Origin: Strix aluco
Lineage: Eukaryota > Chordata > Aves > Strigiformes > Strigidae
Length of the DNA stretch: 64,000 bases
NCBI RefSeq assembly: GCF_031877795.1
Contig: NC_133938.1
Location: 16,400,920-16,464,919, forward strand
Reading direction: 5' to 3'
The position numbers and the translations under genes were made by a program. Below the pieces are notes generated by a model. The model was not told where the DNA came from and did no database searches. It worked only from the letters and a program-made list of their open reading frames with translations. This document shows positions 51,840 to 64,000 of this stretch, piece after piece; the first letter of the stretch is position 1, and each line of letters starts with the position of its first letter.

Positions 51840-54800
51840 TCAGGCCGGGCACTGCTGCTGGCAGGAACACGCCGTGTGAGCAGAAACCCTGCTCACGGTG
51901 TCCTCGGATTTCTGGTCTAGCCTCATCTGTCCTTCCAGGTTGAGAGCAGAGTCTGTAAATGAGAGGAGAAAGGGGTCGTGTGAGGGGTTTTTTATACATC
52001 GAGGTACTTGTGTCAGTCCGGCGAAGCTCACGGTTTTTCACACAGTCACAGCTGGACGGAGGGGTTGTGCACAAGGACCCGTTCTGCAGCCTCACCAGCC
52101 GGTACACAGTGGAAACCCACGGAGACAGGAACAGTCCTGGTCGCCGAACAGCCTTCTGTGCAGCGTAGAACTGGCTCCACGGAGAAGCATTTTGCTGCCT
52201 TCTTCTCAAATGCAACTGGCTTCTCAATTTTGACAAATTTGCGCTGCAGCTTACAACCTATAAAACATGAATTCTCTTAAAGCACCTACAGAATTTATGT
52301 AAATAACTTTTTCGGCTTTATTTGTAGAATTAGCAACAACTAAGACCAATGACCAAGTGACACAAGCTACATGAAACTAATCTGAGTAATTTTTCTGTCA
52401 ATGGTTTAGGCTGTGAGAAAATCAGGCATGTGAGGCACGGTCCCAGGGACAGAGGCTTGCCAAATAGGACCTGGGTAGGACACAGGTGTCCAAATCCAAA
52501 AAGATACTTGTGAAAACCTCAGTCAACTGACGCTCAGCTTTACCCAAACTTATGACAGCACTTCATTTTGGAGCAATAGTTGCCCCTAGATATCCGTATA
52601 TCCACTGCTGCGCTGTGCCTAGCATCACACCTGCCTTGCCATGGCTGACTAGCTTAGTCCTTAAGTCTCCCTGATCCACACTTTTCTGGACTAGTCCCCC
52701 CAGAGGAGCTTGATCTAAGAATATATTCCAAAAATGCCACCACATGCCCGGAGAGTTGGGTTCCACACAAAATGCAGTGCACCCTAATGTTATCAATATG
52801 TTCATGTTGGTTTTATATAGGACTTGGATGGTAAGAACAACCATTACCGGGCTAAGGGTTTCAGATTAAGTTCATCTTCAGCCTGAGGAAATTAAAACAG
52901 GGATTTCCCACCTTAAACGCCCTCTAGTTCAATAGTCATGGCTAGATTTTTTTTTTTTTTTCCTGGGAAACTAAAAGCCTGGAAATAAAGAATGAAACTT
53001 AAGCATGACATAAAATGTCTTTTCAACAGTCAAACTACCTACTTTTCATACTGACTTATCATCTCTGGGAGTTCTAAGTTTATAATTTTATCTGGAACAC
53101 ACAAACTTCAGATAACTACATCATGCATAAGAAGTTGATATAAAAATGCAACAAAACCAGAACTTGCAGTGAACTAACAAACTATGGCCACTAATCACAA
53201 AAATAGTGAAAAATAAGATGATTGTGCTACAATTAATATAAATCATCTATTCATGTGACTAATTAATTCATCAAAGGCAACAATATTAATATATGTTAGA
53301 ATCTTAGTACCTCCAGCACAGGGGTCTTCTGAGATGATCCAGGACTGACCAAAACTCACTGCATCTTTAGCTAAATATCCACTGGGCATTTGATATTCCC
53401 TTTCCTTCTCAGCATCGTATTTTCCACAAATACCACATGTTTTTCCAGCCATCCAGAAAGCAACCTGAATCTTTGTGGAAATAAAGAAAAGATGCACTTA
53501 AATGTTTTTCTTCTAAAAATAAACCCACTGAAAATAATTTTAAAAAATACCTCAAGTCTCTGCCCATCATAATATAGTTTATCTATGCCATAATCTGGGG
53601 CTTTTAGTGACAGGCCTTCCTTTTCGCTGCTGATCAACATGCTTGCATCTGCAACAAAAAAAGCAAAAAAGGGATTTCTTTTAAAAGGACGTTATTGTTT
53701 TAGGGTCCAGCCTGAACCACTTGTTAAATTCCTGGGGACTTAATGCAGACTCTAATGAATCTTGAAAGAGATGGGGGAAATGAGAAAGACCATACTGCTG
53801 TCTGCCCTGGAACAAACCAAAGCCCTGTGACAAGGGTGCCTGTGGCCGGAGGACATCTAGATGCTTGTTCCGTGGGTCTCCATGATCAGAACAAGGTACC
53901 ACAGCCCTGCATTGCTTGGTCTGTGCAAAGATACACAGGATCAGCATCTCTCTCCTTGCTCATCTTTCTTGCCACCCCTATGAAAGCTAGTACGAAGGTA
54001 TGTTAAAGTCACCTAATTGTTTCTCAAATTAGGGCGATCTTTATCTTGAGAGTTGTTTGCAGGAACACGTCCGCTCCTTCAAAAGATAGAAAAGATTAAA
54101 CAAAATATAAAAATGAGTCTCTTACCAGAATTAGATGTGTATGGAACACCTCTTGGGGCTTGAACACCATTAATCTTCAACTGGACGAGTCCATTGGAAA
54201 CATACATGTCAACCTCACTTTAAGTAAAGGAAATGAGTATAAACAAATGCTTTTTGCCCTACTCAGTTCACGGTTTCTGGTCCTCACAGAACCAACACTG
54301 CAGGATGCTCATATCATTCTGGCATGAGTCACCTGCTACCCTTTGGGAGGAAGATTGAGAGAGTCCAGGAAATCCTGCCAGGAGGAGTGCTCACAATACA
54401 CCTTTCCCTGGCTTTACTCATCTCTGAGTGTCTGCTTGCGGCCACGGTTCAGGCAGGAAGACACCAGGCTACAGGGACCCTTGCTGTGGAACAATATAAT
54501 TGCTATTATGTTCGCATAAATTGAAGGTGCTTTACATTTCAAAGGAAGACTGGACTCCCTACGGTGGTTCTCTTACAGCCTGAATAGTCTGTGTATTGTA
54601 GTATTTTCTTCAGAGTAGTGTTCGCTCTAATGAAGAAATATGAAGCTCAAGCACATCGAAAGCACATCCGTACAGTTGTGTGAAATGATTGGGAACGATA
54701 CAGTGATGAGGAATGTATCACAAAAGATACAGTCTATAAAACAAGCATCCTTCTGTACTTCCACAAAACACGTGCAGGGCATACTAGTTTCTCTCTGCTA

Positions 54801-57800
54801 TGGCACAGTTAGGCACACAATTTTCAAAAATAAATAATTACTTGTAATAAAACCTTGCAGATCAAAGCCTATTTATGCACTTTGAAGAATACTCCCTACA
54901 ATGATTTTGGTATGCATAATCCCATACAATTTAGAGTATCAGACTATACTTTTAAAGAAGAACCTATGAAGGCAGAGGTGATTGCTCCAAGATGAATCAA
55001 AGCGTGTTTTAAATTAATTTCAAACAGATTAGAACATTATGCACCAGCTAGGGGATGACCTAATCTGGGATAAGTAATTCCCTTTTTAGCAATGTCCACT
55101 TCTCAACATCTCTGCTGAGATGATTGCGGGTGCTAATTAGTTCTAATTATTACCTTAGTGTAGGAGATCAGACTAAATGATTACAACAGTCCCTTTGGGA
55201 TTTATAGTTTATATGTCTATCTAATTACTAAGGAATGAAATGAGATGGTTAAATGCTAACAAATTAATGAAGAATTTTGGGCAGTAAATTTAGGTTACTG
55301 TGAACCTCAGATATATTTCAGAAGCACTTTTGAAAGACAAAGTCCCAAATCCCAGTGACACTCCTAGAAATCTTTCCATTGACATTAGTAATTTTTGCAT
55401 GAGTCTTATGCTAGCACCAATCTGCCCTAACAATCTGGTCTTCACTTTTACAGCATATTCAGCTTGACATCTATTTGTCATTAAGTTTGCAATTACTTAC
55501 TGGCTGGCGAGTCTGACATTTATTGCTGTAAGGTCAGCAGACTCTTCAAGTCTTTTCATCATCACCAGGAATTTCAGTTCCGGACTACAGTCCTGCACCA
55601 AGACATGGTAGCAATTTGCAGGCATTGAATAGTTAAATTCAACTCCGTTGAAGGTTGTGATTGTACTTTGGAAAACTGAACAACGAGCTGAAAAAAAAAA
55701 AAAAAATCAGTCAAAAGCAAGCCTTTTATACTTCATATAAAACAGTTACTCTATTTTAGATTTGTAATTTTTTTAAAAAAAGATCATTTTCTGGTTTTAC
55801 CTATTCCCACGTAAAAGCAAAATGATTCTTTCAGGTGACATATCGGATATGTAGTAATATGAAAGCAAAACTTTGCCCGTCCCCAGATAGCAGCACAACC
55901 CACTCGTGATTCAATCATTGTGTGAGATAAATTCTGCTCACAGCTGATGCAGGTGCATCTCTCGGTTTGTGGCCTTTTGGCTTTTGTAACTTTGTTGTAG
56001 TGAAAAGAATTTCTCAAATGTTGTTAACAATTCACATACCATTAACACTAGAGGAAATTCACTAAAACGCTGCTACCTTTATTGAGTCATAACCATTTTG
56101 TTGGAATTCCTACCAGCTCTGATTAGAAATTATTTTACAGCCATTTTAATTAATAAAGGCTAGTTTTAGTGTTTACCAAAGAAATATGCATAGGTATGAT
56201 GTTAGCCCGCTGATTTCAAGCAAAATGTGACTCCTTATCCCAGGATTACATAAAGCTTTTCCATTTAAAATTTACCCTAAGTAAGTATAATGTGATTAGC
56301 TCTTAATACAGCATTAATGAAACAATAATCCCTTCAAAATCAAGTGCAGGAAGTTAAATTAATGGGTATACTTTGGAAGCTGTTTTAGCTTCTACATAAC
56401 AGCACTAATCAAGTAGAGCATCCCAAATCTGAGGTCACTTAGATGTCTCTCTCATAAATTTTGTAATTTTTTTTCTTCACAAGCAATCTCTGCAGTGAAG
56501 CTGAAATGGATGCATTTGGGAACAGGTGCATTTGGTATTACTATTTGGCATGGAACGGAATATTTAATCTTACTAATATAGGTTTCCTTTTCTTTACATC
56601 TTTGCAGCCTCACAGATTTTCATACAGATGGGTTTATTTCTATCTGAAGTCCAACTGCTTTTTTAAGTGAATGTAAAATCATTTCAAGTTATGTCAAAAG
56701 TATAAATCATATTTACAAAATCTGCAAAGTCAATCAATGCTTTTACAGATAGTTAATTGCTGACCTTTAAGGTTTTCAATGATTGAAAGTGTTACTTGGA
56801 AAAAGACATTCCGGTCAGTGGATGGTAGTGTTGAAATTGGTGTTCCTGGACTTGAAGGGAATTGCAGGGGAAGCCTGACGGCTCTGTCATAAATTGTGAG
56901 CTGAAAATCAGTCAGAAAACAAACATGAATGTAAATGCAAAATACAGTGTAGAGATGAGATAACATTCTCCTATGATGTTCAAAGAGGACTGTACTGACT
57001 GAAATTTAAATTAGAATCTACATTTAGGTCAGAGCTAAAAAGAAATCAAGTCCTCTGTCTACAGCATGAAATAGCTCTACAGTCTGACACATCTGCAACC
57101 TATAGAACAGGAGTGCTATAAATGATGTTTGATATTCATCAATTTGCAGATTTCTGGGAAGTTGTGCATCACATTTGCTTGCAGTCTGAACAGCTTGCTT
57201 ACCTGAGATGCACACCATCTCCTTGCCTATACATTGAGGCCTTGCTTATATTATTTGGCCATCATGCTTCTCTACAGCTTGGTTTTATTATCTTTTTCAG
57301 GACACAGGAAAACCTATCATCTTCCTGAAGATTTGGGGAGGACTGGTCTTTTTAATAAGTAACTGTTAACGTGCTATCAATCATGATGGTTGTTTTGTAA
57401 CCTGTTTCTTATTTCATATGTTTGCATGTTACATGAGAAAGAGAAGTATGTTATATTTATTTTCACGATGGAACCAACTGCATGAATGTAACATCCTTTT
57501 GATGGAAGCTTGTTTATAGTTTAATTTATTTTTTTTTAATAATATGTTTAAAAGGCTATTAACTGTCAATTTCATAAGTATTTAATGCCCCAGGATAAAA
57601 GATAGTGGAAATAGTTACCTCGGGTAGCTTGAGGACCACATCACAGGTTCTTGGAGATGTCAGAGCCATAACCAATGTTGCCTGGTGAGAGGGACCACGC
57701 TGTTGCCTTTGGGAATACCCAAGCACATATGCAGCTCCTGGAAGAAAGGAGTAGAACCTGGAAAAGGAAGTAAGTGATTAAAACGTTCTGTCTTTGAAAA

Positions 57801-60800
57801 AATTGGTTATTATTTGTTCAGACTAAAATGCCCCCATAAAGCAATACTCATTCTGTGTTAGACACATTTTGTATCAGGATTTGGCAATATGTGGTGTTGT
57901 GCATGGGAGGAGGGGCAGGCAGATTTTAACTGTTAATGGGTGAAACAGTGTTCAGGAGATTGGACAGCAGAGTGATATGAGAAAAAAAAGTATAGCCAGC
58001 TTGTTTTAAATGCATTCAGACTTAAAAGTACACACCAATTATGTAAAACCCAATATACTAACATGCTAGAAAAAAGATGACCTCATATTAACGTGTCAGG
58101 CCTGCAGTGACAGCTTTTAGCAAGGATACTTCACCCACTAAGTTTGTGGATGAGTCAACAGAGGGATCTCTATGATTGAATTCCCTTACAGGCTTGAGAC
58201 TCATATAAAGAAATACAGAAAATATTCCTTTAAAAAAAGGCATAGTCTCAGAGCAGAAAAATCTGAGCTCAGTGCATTTTCTCCAGGATAGTCAATTGGA
58301 TCATTTCATCCCCTCTAATAAGGGCAGATAACAGCACTTCAGGTAATTCAATCTAATATAAAAAATACCCTCTTTAGTAGACATTTGTTAACCAAATCAC
58401 CTCTATGCCTTTAAAAGTGAAAGCTTGAGTTGCATGCATATTTAGATAATTGAATTGTTGTATGTGTCTGTATTTTGGTAGCACTATGAAAAAAGGTTAG
58501 ACTTTGATATGAATCTATATTTTATTGTGGGCAATGCATGTGTGAATGAAAAATTACTTTAAATTAGAAGTCTACAATAGATTGGGTGAATCCCATCATC
58601 CCCTTTGTTTCACAGAATCACAGAATCATCTAGGTTGGAAAAGACCTTGAAGATCATCTAGTCCAACCATTAACCTAGCACTGACAGATCCCAACTACAC
58701 CATATCCCTCAGCGCTGGGTCAACCCGCCTCTTGAACACCTCCAGGGGTGGGGACTCCACCACCTCCCTGGGCAGCCCATTCCAACTCCTAACAACCCGT
58801 TCTGCAAAGAATTACTTCCTAATATCCAGTCTAAAAAGCAGTTTAAAGCAGTTTTCCTGCAAACTAAAATGCACTGTGCTTTGAGGGAATTAATACACAG
58901 AAAAAACGGACATGTGTAATCTGATTTTGTAATAGCATACTGATTAAGTGGAATTTTTCCAGCTCAGAAATTGCGGAACTGAATCTGTAATTATCTGGAG
59001 CATTGACACAGGTGAATTTTTCAAAACTAAAGTAAAATCTCACCATCTTGAAGTTGTTCGGACTACTGAAGACACTTTCGTCCACTCCAGCTTCATCTGC
59101 ATAGCTGGATAATCTGCAAATTGCCCTGTTGCAATCTGAGTGGCAATCTGGTAGTCCTGGCAATCTATACCCCATTTAAGAGAACCCTAGTAGAGTGGAA
59201 TATATTTATTTTTGTGTAAAACATAGTAAGATCATTATATTTCATTTACATTTGAGCTGATCATTATTTTAAACTTACTAGTACTTCATGGGAATTTATT
59301 ACTGAAGCATCAGCACAGAGTTTCCATCTACTTGATCCTGTGATGCTTGAAACAAACATCTGTATCCTTGATCTTGTGGGCTGTGTATCAGTGTACAGTA
59401 CAAGCTGTAATCCTGTCGAATGGTCATTTCTGTGGATGGCACGAAGGACTGCCACCAGTATTGGTGGCTTGCTGTCTCCCAAGAATTTAGGCTTAAGTTA
59501 TTAGAGAGGAAATAGAGACCAAAAACATAAACAAGCATTAAAATTACTATATTAAAACCGCAGATAAAAGATATTTGTAAAGGAAAATTTTCATTCAGAA
59601 AGTCTTTTTTATGTGAAGTATGGAACAGCATCATAGATCATCACTCAACCTATTCCGTTCATATGTAGCTTTGCCACAGTCTTTCAAGGGAGACCTGTCA
59701 CAACCTGTGTAAGTAGAACAGTAGTGTTGGGAATCTTTTTGTAAAGTAATTTCAGTGTAACAAAAGGAAGTATGGAGGACCCTGCTGTATAAAGAACCAG
59801 TATTACCCAGCTCAGCGCTGCTCTCTTACCAACCTGTAATTTAGCTAACAGTCTTTCTGATAAAATTCGTTTAACGACCTGTTTAAAACTGTGCTAATTT
59901 ATGTTGACAGAGGGATCTGTTCAGTGCAGTCCAAAGTGTGGTACTTGCATGAGTAGCAGCACGTGGCCCCGTTCAAAGTCGGAGCCTTATGCCTGGCAGC
60001 AGCATCCACTCGGGCTGTGACTGTCCTACCTGAGCTGTGGGGCAAAGGTCCCTACCCATCCAGGGGAGAGCTGCAGGGGGGTGAGCTGTGGGGCAGCAGG
60101 TCCTCCCTGTGCTGCCAGGTCTGAGTGGCAGGGACCCGCGGAAGGGTTAGGTGAGACAAATTCCTTGAGGGCTTAGAGGAAAATGGGGAAAGAGCAAGGC
60201 TGTGGCTGAGAAAGAAGGTGTATGTGGTGAGAGCATTGGGGAAGACTGGGAAACATTCAGGGAGGCAGTCATGCGGTGAAAAGATGGACAAGAGAGATGA
60301 ATTCAAGCTACATGGAAATGGGTGGGGGAGAAGGTAGAGATAGTTACCTTTTTTTCCACAAGCTGCTTACACAACTGGGAGTTGCTGGTGCAGAGGAGGT
60401 GCCTCAGCAAAGTACGGTTTACTATTTTGTAGGCATGTAGATCATTGTTTGAAATGTGCAAAATTTTCCTTTGATGAAATCTGCTCCAGATTCCATCAGT
60501 TCTTACAATAGCTCTTACAGAAGGTCCAGGTACCATTAACTATTTACCATGTAGTTATTTCTGAATAAACACCTGGATTGCTCTCAAAGTTGAACATTGC
60601 TGCAAAATCAAGGTCTTTTTAAAGGCCTTGCATGGTCCTACTTATAGGAACAGAAGTACTTGGCAGTAAAGACTTAATGAACAGAAGAGTAGCAGTCAAG
60701 TCCTGAACTTTTACAGGGAGCTATGCAATAAAAAATATACCTGAAACCAGTTTCTAATCAAGCAGGTCAGCACTTCTAAAGCATTCTCATTTTTATAGTG

Positions 60801-63800
60801 AATTGTTTACTGATTAACACAGTTTTCAACATATACATTCCAGTTTCATTTAACAAGATAGCCTTTGTTGAGTGAATATTAAAAAACATTCAATGACTAT
60901 CCAATGTGCTCACCTTTATAAAACAGGAAACAATTCATTTTCTTTCTATATATTATCTAATATGCTAAATCACCAAATTTTTTCTGTTCTGTTATAAACT
61001 GACAATAACTGGAAATCCAAAGTAAATGTTTTTGTTTCTTATAGATTAAGACACTCACCTGAGATATGGCTCCAGAGATGCCTTCATCACTAGCTGAAGA
61101 AGAGGAGGACCTGATGCTGCTGTTCAGGACTTCCCTTCCTGGGTCCTGCAAAAACAGAGAATCACCTTGAAGCAGGTTGTTTACCATTGGAAGTTGTTGC
61201 AGAACTAATTTCTCATATTTTTATTCTCAGAGAATTAAGTTCTAATTGCAACAGAGCTAGTGAGAGCAGTTAGTTGTAAGCCCTGCTCACAATATAAGCA
61301 GTAAATATACCTGTTCATCTGCAGGCTTGAACCAAAACTGGTAAACAGGTAGATTTGCCTGTGAAAATAGGTAGTATGTAAGAAGATCTAAGAGAAGACA
61401 AAGAACTAACTTTTAACAAATGCATTAAGAAGATCAGTATTGAGTATGGAAAAAAGACAAAACAAAATTAATTTTTTTAAACATTTTAAACTGAAATATT
61501 CTGAAATGTGAAACTTCTGAACTGAAATGCTTCAGAGAACCAAATAGGTTAAAAAGGGGAAAAAGCTCTGCTAGGTGGTTACCTCGTCCATCCTGCAGCA
61601 AACATCCACCCTCAACAGTCTGTTTTCTCTTTCTTTGGTCCATGCTTTATGGGCACAATTTCCTGATGTACAAAATATTCACTACAGGAAATATAAAGAG
61701 AACAGCCTGGATGAGTTACCTGTTGGTTGGCATATTCATTATCCCCACTGCAGTGCCTGTCTCCAGAGTGGTCTCCGCTGCTGCTGCAGATTTTACTGCT
61801 AGCAGAGCTGACACTACGGCTGCTGCTGCTGCCACTGCTGCTCCTGCTGCTCCTCTTGCTGCTGCTGCCACGCTTCTTCCAAGATTGATGTATTTCATCT
61901 TTCTTGTGTTTATTTCCAGGCTCTTTACCATCAGCAGAGGAAGCAGTGGAAGAAGAGGATGAACTGGAGAGTGGGGTTGCACTGGGCTCTGCCCAGAGGT
62001 CTGTAACTGCAGTCTTGTCTGTTCTGTGAGTCCGTCTCCTATGGTGCCGTGTTTTATTTGTGACCTCCGAAAACAGTTCAAAGCATTATGAGTTTATAGC
62101 TTGTTCTGTAAAATTTCTCTGGGTGTCAGACAACCTGCTCACCACAGGCTTTCAAGGAAATACAGCTTCTTGGCCCCACACACTGCAGAAGCTGCACCAG
62201 AACTCACCTAGACCCATTCCTCCCAGCTGAAATGCTTTCTCATGCCAGTTTTCCACAGTGGCTTCATTTATAGAAAAATATTTCCCTCTCCGATGCTCAA
62301 AGACGCTTACCTTGAACACATTTTCAATGCCTAGAATCTTCTTCAGTTTAGCTTGAATGTCCTCATACAGAGATGTCTCATCCTTTTCCTTAGATCCTGA
62401 GCTTGCTACATCAATTATTTTGGAAGCTGCTTTGGATCCTGCCTGAATCTCCAGCTGTATTTTGCCAATATCAGCATCTGTATGAACTAAAGTCAAGATA
62501 CTTACATTCCAGGGTTGTGCTGCTTGAGCAGCATTCACAAAGATTGACAGAAAAGCTTGTTGTCATGACTGTACCTGGCTTCAAAACTATTTTGGCCTCA
62601 AGTTCGCCAACTAATTTGTGCAGATAGGTATTTCTTAAGAAAGCAGAATTTCGTGACTTTAGGCTGAGACAAGCAGAACATCCCAAACTCTCAGATTTTC
62701 TACAGAAGATGCGTGCATAAAATCTTCCTCCTACACTGTTGTGATGTGCCTCTTCTGAACCTTGCTGGTATCCTTTGAGTATCACACTAGGAATATTGCT
62801 TTGCTGTATGAAAGAAAAATATGGTAAATAAAGATATTTTCTACAAAAAAATTGTCACAGGTCCTAAAATCTTTCCTCCTATTAATGAAGAGAATGATGA
62901 CAGCCCTGCCTAAGAAAGGGAGCACTGTTTAAAAATAGAGATTAAAATTTAGAGATTAAAATTAGAGATCCAAGCACTGGAAGCACTGGAGTTTCCTCCA
63001 AAGTGCTCTGTGGAAGAGGACAGCTCTCCTGCCCAGCCTTTCCCAGGCAGTGTATCACAAACACACTTCCCAGTGAGAACCTGCAGGGCTCTTTGGAGGG
63101 TCTATATCTCTGTATCAGTTTTGGGCTACCAGCCCTCCTGTTGTAAGTCAACCTACCTTTCCCACGCTAGACTCAGAAGCTGAAGAGCGCATAAGAGAAT
63201 GGGCTTCTGCAATTCACTGCAGGAATTACCTCAGGATTTGGGAAGAGAAATATATAACCTGCCTGAGACCCATCTTTTCCATATTGCTCTGGCTCAGAAA
63301 AAAAGGGATATTGTACAAAGTATACAAATTTCACACACCCTCCCATTGACTGTAAAGAAATAGAAAGACGTGCTGTCAAAGCAACCCTACCTGCGTGAGA
63401 TGATGAGAGTGAACAGACTGTGAATAACCACGTCTTGAACCCATTGGGACTTATGTTAGGCTTGGTTTGGGGTATGTCAGGCACCTGTTGAATCTCACCG
63501 TTTCTGTTTGTGCTCTGGTTAGCCAGCTGCTGTGTTGGGGGTGCTCAGCCCCTCCGAGGAGCTGTCTGTTCTCTACCTGTCTGCAATAAAGATGGTGAGA
63601 GGCCTCCTTACCTTCTGGCTGCCAGGTCTTGAAGATCTTTCTGATGGCTGAAATGGCTGGTCAGAGACACTTGGCACTTCTCCGCTGGGTAGAAGCGGGG
63701 ATTTCTTTTCAGAATCTACTTCTTCCATGTTCCTTGAAATAGCATAAACTTCACTCCTGTGGAGGTGACAAATGGCACACAAGTAACATCTTCTGATTTT

Positions 63801-64000
63801 GCTTACCTGTCTTTGATGGTGCAAAAAAGACAATACTAAGCTTTATGTGACTGCCAAGGTACAGCAGAGCCTAAAAAGGAGTTGCGTGTTCGTGATTTTA
63901 TAACAGGGAGCTCACAATCAGTGACACAGAACAAGCAAAATACAACAAGCTCTTGTGTACCTCACAGCTGTGAGCTCAACCTCCTGATGGCAGGGAGGGG
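51840..64000 (-). CDS. Vitellogenin, C-terminal half (VTG2/VTG3 type)
   Basis: Vitellogenin is the estrogen-induced liver precursor of egg yolk lipovitellin and phosvitin. Seventeen exons read open and in phase from the right edge: 63961-64000 (partial), 63612-63756, 62575-62803, 62311-62486, 61720-62064, 61311-61358, 61059-61145, 59279-59491, 59044-59186, 57619-57757, 56765-56900, 55501-55687, 54126-54217, 53551-53648, 53311-53470, 52096-52257 and 51840-51952, about 836 codons. In order they encode the end of the lipovitellin heavy chain region (ending GIENVFK), a short serine-rich phosvitin, the lipovitellin light chain region ([33 protein letters not shown]), the von Willebrand type D domain ([46 protein letters not shown]) and the cysteine-rich end ([13 protein letters not shown]). 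Homology to chicken VTG2 is strong, but the phosvitin is far shorter, which suggests the VTG3-type paralogue. The 5' half lies outside the window. Confidence 0.93.
53311..55687 (-). other. Exons of the vitellogenin vWD domain
   Basis: Four exons (55501-55687, 54126-54217, 53551-53648, 53311-53470) encode the von Willebrand factor type D region of the vitellogenin. It runs from [18 protein letters not shown] to [14 protein letters not shown]. The signature CGICG is present within [11 protein letters not shown]. The cysteine spacing and the [13 protein letters not shown] block before it match the chicken vitellogenin domain as I remember it. Confidence 0.9.
58611..58835 (-). mobile_element. Young CR1 LINE 3' end
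   Basis: On the plus strand it begins with two copies of the octamer CACAGAAT, the reverse complement of the ATTCTGTG repeats that end avian CR1. GGTTGGAAAAGACCTTGAAG and ATCATCTAGTCCAACCA follow, then the ORF2 C-terminal coding part (GGACTCCACCACCTCCCTGG, GCAGCCCATTCCA). It points to the minus strand and is a 5'-truncated copy of about 225 bases. It is little diverged, so it is much younger than the relics at 4695 and 6950. It lies in the vitellogenin intron between exons 59044-59186 and 57619-57757. Confidence 0.92.
61059..62064 (-). other. Short phosvitin region of the vitellogenin
   Basis: Three exons encode the phosvitin-like stretch: 115 residues (61720-62064), 16 residues (61311-61358) and 29 residues (61059-61145). 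The first opens with [11 protein letters not shown], comparable to VANKTRH in chicken VTG2, and holds 33 serines in short runs, the longest being seven. The 16-residue exon is aromatic-rich (YQFWF). The last contains [11 protein letters not shown]. Together there are about 43 serines in 160 residues; chicken VTG2 phosvitin has about 120 in roughly 217 residues. Phosphate and metal carriage should therefore be much lower. Confidence 0.85.

Noticed and set aside
60303-60536. 77-codon minus-strand frame between vitellogenin exons
   Set aside because: The flanking exons 61059-61145 and 59279-59491 already join in phase, and the sequence has no resemblance to vitellogenin.
61642-62081. Alanine-rich open frame on the minus strand
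   Set aside because: It is the wrong reading frame of the phosvitin exon; serine AGC codons read as GCA in this frame. The serine frame is open and joins its neighbours in phase.

Overview
The window looks like a bird chromosome, or at least a sauropsid one. It has spliced vertebrate genes with conventional GT-AG introns, three GC-rich CpG-island promoters in an AT-rich background, a young CR1 LINE tail in the avian style, two much older CR1 tails, a few MIR-type SINE relics, and a yolk vitellogenin gene. The gene order RPF1 (+), GNG5 (-), SPATA1 (+), CTBS (-) is the conserved tetrapod block. A vitellogenin gene directly beyond CTBS is the arrangement known for egg-laying amniotes. I rebuilt all gene models by hand from splice sites, reading phase and remembered family proteins; no alignment was run.

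Layout. Bases 1-14200 are intergenic and carry only repeat relics: two ancient CR1 3' ends at 4695-5400 and 6950-7700, a MIR-like relic near 5430-5550, a CR1 reverse transcriptase fragment at 9125-9690, and a run of 20 G at 12849. RPF1 has nine coding exons (14391-19903) that start in a CpG island. It converges on GNG5 (two coding exons, 23665-24975), leaving about 3.4 kb of shared 3' flank. GNG5 and SPATA1 diverge from one CpG island at 24490-25200. SPATA1 has thirteen coding exons (26566-43211), including one GC-AG intron, and converges on CTBS (seven coding exons, 45957-51349). The CTBS promoter island is followed almost at once by the 3' end of a vitellogenin gene on the same strand. Seventeen exons of that gene (51840 to the right edge) are visible, and its 5' half lies outside the window.

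Functions. RPF1 (60S ribosome assembly), GNG5 (G protein gamma subunit), SPATA1 (testis-associated coiled-coil protein) and CTBS (lysosomal chitobiase) are unrelated neighbours rather than a pathway. The vitellogenin would make egg yolk protein in liver. The visible part includes the end of the lipovitellin region, a short serine-rich phosvitin, the von Willebrand type D region and the cysteine-rich C-terminus. The most notable features are the short phosvitin, about 43 serines over three exons, and the very tight tail-to-head junction with CTBS. All five gene models read open and in phase. I saw no convincing RNA gene, CRISPR array, endogenous retrovirus or wholly new system.
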